8,357 nt of DNA from JANNHP01 sp031404455 (GTDB lineage Bacteria; Planctomycetota; JAJSAM01; JAJVHW01): positions 1 to 8,357 of the forward strand of contig JANNHP010000128.1 of assembly GCA_031404455.1 (NCBI GenBank), given 5' to 3'. The translations under genes and the position numbers were made by a program. The notes beneath the pieces are model-generated. The model was not told the DNA's origin. It was given only the letters and a program-made list of their open reading frames with translations, and did not search any database. This document shows, one piece after another, positions 1 through 4,725 of this stretch (position 1 is its first letter; the number at the start of each line of letters is the position of its first letter).

Positions 1-417
1 CTTCGTGGTCGTCCGGCCGTCGACGGTGAGCTGCGTCTTCACGGAGCCCAGCTTCCAGTCGAAGACGAGACCGCCGTCGTCGGTCTGGATCATCTGCGTG
101 GTCTCGGTCTTCCCGTCGGCCGACGTCTTCGTGCTCTCGAACGTCGCCTTGTGGAACACGACGTGGAAGCTGTCGAGATTGCCGGGCTCCGCGAGATCTC
201 CGGCGTTCTGGAGCGCAGCGGCCTTCGCGAGGACGAGGCGCGCCTTCACCTGCGATGTGTCGATCGGGGGCTCCGGCGCCGGCGCAGCCGGAGCGGGCGT
301 CTCCTGCGGTGCGGGCGGCGGATTCGGGTCGTCGTCCGCGGCTCGTGCCGGCGCCGTCGCGGGGACGCTCGTCAGGCAGAGCAGCGTCGCGAACAGGGTG
401 GCTCGGTGGGACTTCAT
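1..417 (-). CDS. Secreted protein of unknown function, N-terminal part (runs off left edge)
   Basis: This open frame runs from an ATG at 415-417 to the window edge without a stop, giving 139 residues of an incomplete protein. The start is supported by GGAGG at 426-430, eight bases upstream. The N-terminus is a typical signal peptide: a basic start (MKSHR), a hydrophobic stretch (LFATLLCLTSV) and a likely cleavage after ARA near residue 26. A Pro/Ala-rich linker follows (about residues 28-51). The rest is a soluble-looking, Thr/Lys-rich part (about 52-139) with beta-rich character (FHVVFHKATF, GGLVFDWKLG, KTQLTVDG). The product is probably exported and tethered or extended by the linker. I recognise no family and no catalytic motif. 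It lies 71 bp downstream of miaA in the same direction, with no strong terminator between, so read-through from miaA is possible. Confidence 0.75.
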   Translation of the reverse strand, partial: MKSHRATLFATLLCLTSVPATAPARAADDDPNPPPAPQETPAPAAPAPEPPIDTSQVKARLVLAKAAALQNAGDLAEPGNLDSFHVVFHKATFESTKTSADGKTETTQMIQTDDGGLVFDWKLGSVKTQLTVDGRTTTK

Positions 418-425
418 CGGTGCTG

Positions 426-454
426 CCTCCGGGAGCGCCGGAGAGTCGCGCTCC
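426..454 (-). promoter_or_regulatory. Leader hairpin next to the ribosome binding site of the secreted-protein gene
   Basis: A perfect 7-bp inverted repeat (GGAGCGC at 432-438, GCGCTCC at 448-454, 9-base loop) lies one base upstream of the GGAGG ribosome binding site at 426-430. No T-tract follows, so it is a poor intrinsic terminator for miaA. It may simply be a leader structure. The repeat is seen directly; any regulatory role is a guess. Confidence 0.35.
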
Positions 455-488
455 TTCGTCATCCTTGCATAACGCGGGCCGGGCTCCG

Positions 489-1445
489 TCAGCTTGGCGG
501 AGCCTCGCCGAACTCTGCCGCGACCCGGCGCCCGATCGACCCGGCGCCCTCGTCCGGGGACACGTCGAGCCATCGGATGCCGGGGAAGCCCTTCCACCAC
601 GTGCCCTGCCGCCGCGCGAGCACCCAGGAGTGCTGCTTCACCTCGCCGATCGCCTTCGCGATGGCCGCCGCGTCGCGGATGCCCGTCTCGATTTCCGCGC
701 GGAGCGCCGGGACGAGTTCCTTCACGCCGATCATCTCGGAGGCGGTCGGTCCGAGGCGTCCTGCGGCGACGAGAGCTCGGACTTCCTCGAGGAGACCGTC
801 CGCGACCATGCGGTCCACGCGGGCATCGATCCGGCACCGGAGATCCGCCGGATCGCGGCGCAGGCCGACCGCGACGTACGGTTCGCTCGGACCGGCCGCC
901 CACTCCTTCTGCAGATCCGTGATCGAGCGGCCCGTCTTCTCGTGGACCTCGATCGCGCGGAGCAGACGTTTCGTGTCGTTGCGATGGAGACGCGCGGCCG
1001 TCACCGGATCGACGGAGGCGAGACGCGCGTGCAGCGAGCCGGGCAACGCGACCTCCTCCGCGCGAAGCCGCGCCCGAAGTTCGGCGTCGGCCGAGGGACC
1101 CTCGAACATCCCGAAGAGCAGGGCTTTCAGGTAGAGCGCGGTCCCGCCCACGACGAGCGGGCGGCGTCCGCGGGACGAGATCCCGGCGATCGCAGCGCGC
1201 GCGAGGTTGCTCCATCGGGCGGCGTTGAGCGTCTCCGAGGGATCGAGGACCGCCACGAGGTGGTGCGGGACCGCTTCGACGTGCGCCGGGGGCGGGGCGG
1301 CGGCGGCGATCCCGAGGCCCCGGTAGGGCTTCGCAGAGTCGGCGCAGACGATTTCGGCGCCGAGGAGCGGAGCCGCATGGACCGCCGCCGCCTCCTTGCC
1401 GGTGGCGGTGGCGCCCAGGAGGACGAGGAGGGGCTCCTTCACCAC
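489..1445 (-). CDS. miaA: Divergent tRNA dimethylallyltransferase (MiaA family)
   Basis: MiaA transfers a dimethylallyl group to N6 of A37 in tRNAs that read UNN codons. The 318 residues are the usual length, and family blocks appear in order: P-loop region GATATGKE (11-18), DSAKPYRG (36-43), VPHHL (59-63), VGGTALYLKALLFG (99-112), DPVTAARLHRNDTKRLLRAIEV (146-167), IGVKEL (239-244) and ARRQGTWWKGFPGIRWLD (277-294). Several normally conserved positions differ. The P-loop Ser/Thr after Lys17 is Glu18. The usual GTAKP after the YRG block is AAAAP. The (K/R)xxTRQxAKRQ helix reads EVKQHSWVLARRQ. Family membership is clear; full activity is uncertain. The start is GTG at 1443-1445, or the adjacent GTG at 1440-1442. 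Neither has a Shine-Dalgarno site, and a terminator-like hairpin ends 11 bases upstream. No later start would keep the P-loop. Confidence 0.85.
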   Translation of the reverse strand: MVKEPLLVLLGATATGKEAAAVHAAPLLGAEIVCADSAKPYRGLGIAAAAPPPAHVEAVPHHLVAVLDPSETLNAARWSNLARAAIAGISSRGRRPLVVGGTALYLKALLFGMFEGPSADAELRARLRAEEVALPGSLHARLASVDPVTAARLHRNDTKRLLRAIEVHEKTGRSITDLQKEWAAGPSEPYVAVGLRRDPADLRCRIDARVDRMVADGLLEEVRALVAAGRLGPTASEMIGVKELVPALRAEIETGIRDAAAIAKAIGEVKQHSWVLARRQGTWWKGFPGIRWLDVSPDEGAGSIGRRVAAEFGEAPPS

Positions 1446-1456
1446 GGACGAATCAA

Positions 1457-1485
1457 GAAGGCACGCCCGGCGAGGGCGTGCCTTC
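1457..1485 (-). terminator. Hairpin terminator after the small lipoprotein gene
   Basis: A perfect 12-bp inverted repeat (GAAGGCACGCCC at 1457-1468, complement at 1474-1485) encloses a 5-base loop. Read on the minus strand it lies 23 bases past the lipoprotein stop and is followed by TTGATTC, a weak U-rich tail. It fits an intrinsic terminator for the lipoprotein transcript. It also lies only 11 bases upstream of the miaA GTG start, so it sits where the miaA leader should be. Confidence 0.7.
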
Positions 1486-1508
1486 CCGGCAACTGCGACC
1501 TCTGCGGA

Positions 1509-1694
1509 CTACTCCTCGAACGGGTTGTCCTGGTCGTAGTCGAAGAAGTACTTGTTCGTGAGCTTGCGCATGTCGTCGAGGGACTTGCCGTAGTGGTTGA
1601 TCTGACGGACGTCCTCGTCGTAGTTCAGCGAGAAGCAGCCGGTCAGGCTCACAACGGCGAAGAGCCCGGCCATCAGCGCGATCCTGCGGATCAT
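1509..1694 (-). CDS. Small lipoprotein, 61 residues, unknown function
   Basis: The start is ATG at 1692-1694, preceded by GGGAGGA about six bases upstream. A longer in-frame reading from 1763 would overlap the predicted promoter and adds no signal features, so it is not used. The N-terminus is a lipoprotein signal peptide: MIRR, a hydrophobic core, then the lipobox LTGC with Cys at residue 20. After lipidation only 42 residues remain, rich in charged and aromatic residues and ending KYFFDYDQDNPFEE. Such a short acidic lipoprotein is probably an envelope-anchored peptide or a partner of a larger complex. No family is recognised. It has its own promoter and terminator and so appears monocistronic, divergent from hisS. 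Confidence 0.75.
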   Translation of the reverse strand: MIRRIALMAGLFAVVSLTGCFSLNYDEDVRQINHYGKSLDDMRKLTNKYFFDYDQDNPFEE

Positions 1695-1711
1695 CTGTCG
1701 TCCTCCCTGCG

Positions 1712-1727
1712 CCCCCGCCCTTGGGGG
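1712..1727 (-). promoter_or_regulatory. Hairpin at the predicted 5' end of the lipoprotein mRNA
   Basis: A 5-bp CCCCC/GGGGG stem with a 6-base loop begins almost at the predicted transcription start (about 1728) and ends ten bases before the Shine-Dalgarno GGGAGG. A hairpin at the extreme 5' end can protect an mRNA from decay. That role is inferred from position only. Confidence 0.3.
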
Positions 1728-1734
1728 TCCGCGA

Positions 1735-1763
1735 AAGGTAGGCAGGTCTCGGTGAGCCGTCAA
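1735..1763 (-). promoter_or_regulatory. Sigma70-type promoter for the small lipoprotein gene
   Basis: On the minus strand, a -35 TTGACG (1758-1763) is separated by exactly 17 bases from a -10 TACCTT (1735-1740). The -35 matches the consensus at five of six positions and the spacing is ideal. The predicted transcription start is near 1728, about 33 bases before the lipoprotein ATG. Confidence 0.55.
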
Positions 1764-1811
1764 CTGAAAACCCCCGAAGCCCTAGGCTCGTGGTTTAGGC
1801 TGCGCGGCCCG

Positions 1812-3077
1812 ATGACCGAACCGAACTTTCGCGCGGTGAAGGGGATGCAGGACCTCTTCGGCGATTCCCTCGCCGCGACGGCTCGTCTCGAGGTCGCGGC
1901 GGCCCGTCTCTTCTCCCGCTACGGGTACCGAGAGGCGAGGCCGCCGCTCCTCGAGGAACGCGCGCTCTACGTGCACAGCTCCGGGGAGACGTCGGAGATC
2001 GTCGAGAAGCAGATGTTCGTCGTCCACCGCGAGGACGCGGACTACGCGCTGCGCCCGGAGGGGACGCCGTCGGTCGTGCGGCTCTACCTCGAGCACAACC
2101 TCCACAAGCAGGCGCCCTTCCAGAAGTTCTGGTACTCGGGTCCGATGTTCCGCTACGAGCGCCCGCAGAAGGCACGCCTGCGCCAGTTCCACCAGGTGGG
2201 CGTGGAACTCCTCGGCTCCGGGGACCCGCTCCACGACGCCGAGGTCATCGCGCTCGGCGCGAGGTTCTTCGTCGAGATCGGGCTCGCGGGCGTCGTGATC
2301 AAGCTCAACTCGCTGGGCGATGCGGCCTGCCGTCCGGCCTTCCGCGAAGCGCTCCTCGCGTTCCAACAGGCTCGTGCCGCTGAGCTCTGCGACGCCTGCC
2401 GGGGCCGCATGGACAAGAACCCGCTGCGCTTCCTCGACTGCAAGGCGCCCGGCTGCCGCGCGCTTCGCGCAGACGCGCCTCGGCTGGAACGCTGCGCCGC
2501 GTGCGAGGCGCACTTCGGCGAGGTGAGATCGCTGCTCGACGGGGCCGGTGTCTCCTACGTGCTCGACCCCACGCTCGTGCGCGGGCTCGACTACTACACG
2601 CGCACGCTCTTCGAGTACTCGTACGCCGGACTCGGCGCGCGCGACGCGGTGGGCGGCGGCGGACGCTACGACGGCATGGTCGAGGAGTTCGGCGGTCCGC
2701 CGACGCAGGCGATCGGGTTCGCGCTCGGCGTCGAAGCCACGATCATCGCGCTGGAAGCCGCAGGGCGCGCGGCGGAAACGGCGGCGCCGACGCTCGACCT
2801 GTTCGTGGTCCTCGCGGGCGGCGCGACGCGCGCCCAGGCGTTCGGCGTGGTGCAGGCGTGCCGCGACGCGGGCCGCGCGACCGACTTCGGCGAGTTCGGC
2901 AAGAGCGTGAAGAGCCAGATGCGCGCCGCCGACGCGGCCGGCGCGCGGCACGTGGTCGTCCTCGGCGAGCAGGAGTTCGCGACGGGGCGGTGCCGTCTCC
3001 GGGCGATGGCGACGCGCGAGGAGCGAGAGATCGCCGTCCAGGATCTCGGACGCGAGGCCGCGCCTCAAAGGGTGTGA
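1812..3077 (+). CDS. hisS: Histidyl-tRNA synthetase
   Basis: HisRS charges tRNA-His with histidine using ATP. The 421 residues are the normal length, and class II blocks are in order: FRAVKGMQDL at the N-terminus, a motif 1 region (about 38-60), YALRPEGTPSVVR (78-90), motif 2 (FWYSGPMFRYERPQKARLRQFHQ, 106-128), the histidine-specific RGLDYYTRTLFE (257-268), GGGRYDGMVEEFGG (282-295) and motif 3 (AIGFALGVEA, 300-309). The anticodon-binding domain covers about 326-412. The insertion carries CxxC pairs at 193/196 and 228/231 with Cys210 and Cys215, possibly a metal site. RGLDYYT argues against a HisZ paralogue. Motif 3 is odd: the ATP-binding Arg of GxER is Ala309. The ATG fits the HisRS N-terminus but has no Shine-Dalgarno site. 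The last codons and the stop lie inside palindromic element 1. Confidence 0.95.
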   Translation: MTEPNFRAVKGMQDLFGDSLAATARLEVAAARLFSRYGYREARPPLLEERALYVHSSGETSEIVEKQMFVVHREDADYALRPEGTPSVVRLYLEHNLHKQAPFQKFWYSGPMFRYERPQKARLRQFHQVGVELLGSGDPLHDAEVIALGARFFVEIGLAGVVIKLNSLGDAACRPAFREALLAFQQARAAELCDACRGRMDKNPLRFLDCKAPGCRALRADAPRLERCAACEAHFGEVRSLLDGAGVSYVLDPTLVRGLDYYTRTLFEYSYAGLGARDAVGGGGRYDGMVEEFGGPPTQAIGFALGVEATIIALEAAGRAAETAAPTLDLFVVLAGGATRAQAFGVVQACRDAGRATDFGEFGKSVKSQMRAADAAGARHVVVLGEQEFATGRCRLRAMATREEREIAVQDLGREAAPQRV

Positions 3078-3263
3078 AGAAACCCCGCGCGAGCGTCGGT
3101 TGGGCCCTGGCGAGCCTGCTGCAAGGCGCTCGCGTGAAGGCAACTCCGCTGAGTTTCCAAGCGCGAGCTACGCGGCAGCAGGCCGCCAGGGCTCAATTCA
3201 CCGTCGCTCAGACCGGAGCGCACGCGCAACGCCGGCGCCGCGCGCGGTTCGTTCACACCCTTT
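3067..3263. repeat. Palindromic element 1: 197-bp imperfect inverted repeat between hisS and nadD
   Basis: The convergent gap is one nested palindrome. The outer arms (3067-3084 and 3246-3263) match at 16 of 18 positions and begin AAAGGGTGTGAA on each strand. The middle arms (3100-3122 and 3175-3196) pair over 22 positions with one mismatch and one bulged base. GAGCG-CGG segments (3092-3099 and the complement of 3202-3210) also correspond. Inner arms GCTCGCG (3128-3134, 3162-3168) and AACTC/GAGTT (3142-3146, 3151-3155) close the tip around a 4-base loop. The element supplies the hisS stop codon and abuts the nadD stop. It could act as a bidirectional terminator or be a miniature mobile repeat. 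No target-site duplication is clear. Confidence 0.8.
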
Positions 3264-3883
3264 CAGGGCGGCGCGGGCCGGTAGAGGCCGCGCGCTTCGA
3301 CGTAGTCCGCGACCGAGTCGGGGACCCAGCACCGGATCGACTTCCCCTCCGCGACGCGGTGCCGCACGGCCGTCGAGGAGATGTCGACCGGCGGGACGCG
3401 CAGGAACCTCGCCCTGATCGCGTCTGCCGCCTCCCTGCCGAGCTTCTCCTCGAGGCGCGGCCACGGCGGCTCGGGCGCGCCGGCCCGCGGCAGGACCGCG
3501 ATCGGCGCGAGTGCGACGAGTTCCGTGGCGTTGCGCCACGTCGCGAGGTCGGCGAGCTGATCCTGCCCGATGAGGAGCATCAACTGGTCGCCGCTGCAGG
3601 GTCCGGCGGCGAGTTCGCGCACCGTGTCGATCGTGTACGAGACGCCGCCGCGCTCGATCTCGACGTCGAGCACGTCGAGGAGCGGGTCGCCGAGCACGGC
3701 GCGGCGGCACATCTCCAGACGGTCGTCCGGCGACGCGACCGAGGCGCCCCGCTTGTGTGGCGCGTCGGCAGCGGGCACGAAGCTGACGCGGTCCGCGCCG
3801 AGCATTCGAGCGGCCGCCCGGGCGAGACTGAGGTGCCCGGCGTGGATCGGGTCGAAGCTGCCGCCGTAGAGCAGCCGCTTCAC
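3263..3883 (-). CDS. nadD: Nicotinate-nucleotide adenylyltransferase
   Basis: NadD joins nicotinate mononucleotide and ATP to form nicotinate adenine dinucleotide, the step before NAD synthetase. From GTG at 3881-3883 the protein is 206 residues, normal for the family. Motifs are complete: the nucleotidyltransferase GGSFDPIHAGH (7-17), FVPAADAPHK (35-44), SYTIDTVREL (82-91), LLIGQDQLADLATW (103-116) and VDISSTAVRHRVAEGKSIR (166-184), followed by VPDSVADYVEARGLY. The frame is open upstream to 4024, but the extra residues are low-complexity antisense to cvpA, so the GTG immediately before KRLLYGGSF is chosen. GTG overlaps the cvpA stop TGA as GTGA, implying translational coupling; no separate strong Shine-Dalgarno is seen. 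Confidence 0.93.
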   Translation of the reverse strand: MKRLLYGGSFDPIHAGHLSLARAAARMLGADRVSFVPAADAPHKRGASVASPDDRLEMCRRAVLGDPLLDVLDVEIERGGVSYTIDTVRELAAGPCSGDQLMLLIGQDQLADLATWRNATELVALAPIAVLPRAGAPEPPWPRLEEKLGREAADAIRARFLRVPPVDISSTAVRHRVAEGKSIRCWVPDSVADYVEARGLYRPAPP

Positions 3884-4389
3884 GGGCGCTCGAGCTGGAC
3901 GACCCGCTCCGTGACGTGCACGGGCAGGAGACCGGCCATCCCGTTGTCCTTCGCCGTCCTCAGCACCGCGAGCAGCCGGCTCTCCGCGAGGGCGTCCTCG
4001 ACCGCGAGCCGCGGACGCGACCACATCACGATGGAGAAGAGGAGCAGAGAGCCGAGCGTCCCCGTCGCGAGCCCGAGCGTGCCGCCGAACCAGCGGTCGT
4101 GACGGAAGCGCCAGCGTTTCGAGGCCGGGTGGATGAGGAAGAGGATTCCGCCGAACGCTGCGGCGAACGCGAGGAACACGGTGAGATGGGCGGTGCTCCG
4201 CAACTCGTCCGCGGGCAGGTCGGCGATCTTCAGGAGGTACGGCTCGGCGTGAGGGCCGAGTCCGCGGGCCCCGAGGGCTGCCGTGACGAGCAGGGCCGCT
4301 TCGAGCGCTGCCCAGGCGAGTCCGTTGCGCGCGCCGTCGAAGACGGCGAGAGCGACGACGAGGACGGCACCGAGGTCGAACCAGGACAT
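3880..4389 (-). CDS. CvpA-family inner membrane protein
   Basis: This 169-residue protein opens MSWFDLGAVLVVALAVFDGARNG, the usual start of CvpA (colicin V production) family proteins, with hydrophobic segments at about 4-20, 24-42, 66-87 and 102-122. The block HDRWFGGTLGLATGTLGSLLLF (97-118) matches the family's conserved D+xxGxxxGxxxGxL helix. A soluble tail (about 125-169) follows. CvpA proteins are inner membrane proteins linked to envelope stress and, historically, colicin V export; the molecular role here is unknown. The ATG at 4387-4389 is preferred because translation from it matches the family start. An in-frame ATG at 4411-4413 lies inside palindromic element 2 and would add eight residues. 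Its stop overlaps the nadD start by four bases, so the two form an operon. Confidence 0.8.
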   Translation of the reverse strand: MSWFDLGAVLVVALAVFDGARNGLAWAALEAALLVTAALGARGLGPHAEPYLLKIADLPADELRSTAHLTVFLAFAAAFGGILFLIHPASKRWRFRHDRWFGGTLGLATGTLGSLLLFSIVMWSRPRLAVEDALAESRLLAVLRTAKDNGMAGLLPVHVTERVVQLERP

Positions 4390-4403
4390 CGTGACCGGGA
4401 GTC

Positions 4404-4641
4404 TAGCCCGCATCGCTCACCAGGGTTCGCGGGAGAACGGATCGAACCGCAGGTGGGAGAAGCATCGCACGCCGATCCGCGAGCAGCGATCCGGAGGACA
4501 GAACGTCCTGGCCGAGGATTTCGGGTCGGTGGCAAGGCGAGGCCCGCAGCGCCGACCTTGGCAGGTCTTCGCAAGGGACGCAACGCAGCCATCGAGCCGA
4601 AAGGCCGGCCAGGCGCGAAGCTTGGTGAGCGATGCGGGCTA
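4404..4641. repeat. Palindromic element 2: 238-bp element with perfect 19-bp terminal inverted repeats
   Basis: The ends are perfect 19-bp inverted repeats (TAGCCCGCATCGCTCACCA at 4404-4422, its complement at 4623-4641). After a short mismatch the pairing resumes over TTCGCG on both sides. Each arm also has its own inner inverted repeat: GGTTCG/CGAACC on the left, CTTCGC/GCGAAG on the right. A small AGGAC/GTCCT hairpin lies at 4495-4509. If the outer TA on each side is a target duplication, the layout matches a TA-targeting miniature inverted-repeat element (Tc1/mariner or IS630-like). There is no transposase inside. Several frames on both strands are open across it, but they are mirror readings of the palindrome and are not called as genes. 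It fills the space upstream of cvpA, where a cvpA promoter would be expected. Confidence 0.8.
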
Positions 4642-4670
4642 ACCCGGTCCGCAAGGGCCGCTGACGTGAA

Positions 4671-4702
4671 GAGGCCCCGCGTGCGGGTGCGCGCGGGGCC
4701 TC
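4671..4702 (-). terminator. Hairpin terminator after the HEAT-repeat gene
   Basis: A perfect 11-bp GC-rich inverted repeat (GAGGCCCCGCG at 4671-4681, complement at 4692-4702) encloses a 10-base loop, in which GC/GC can pair further. On the minus strand it starts 24 bases past the HEAT-gene stop. The tail (TTCACGTC) is only weakly T-rich. It separates the HEAT gene from element 2 and cvpA. Confidence 0.65.
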
Positions 4703-4725
4703 ACGGAAACTTCAGGAAGCAACGG

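Noticed and set aside
5..472. Plus-strand 155-codon frame at the left edge
   Set aside because: It is the shadow of the minus-strand secreted-protein gene, which has a signal peptide and a good ribosome binding site but is cut by the window edge.
255..1811. Long plus-strand open frame running into hisS (would give a 940-residue protein)
   Set aside because: It is antisense to miaA and the lipoprotein gene, has Arg/Pro-rich low-quality composition, and a proper HisRS N-terminus begins at 1812.
1782..3143. 453-codon minus-strand frame antisense to hisS
   Set aside because: Its Arg/Glu/Ala/Val-rich composition is typical of a high-GC antisense frame, while the plus strand is an unmistakable HisRS.
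4283..4642. Plus-strand 119-codon frame and minus-strand 120-codon frame over element 2
   Set aside because: These are palindrome-derived readings that start in neighbouring antisense sequence, with no supported ribosome binding site.
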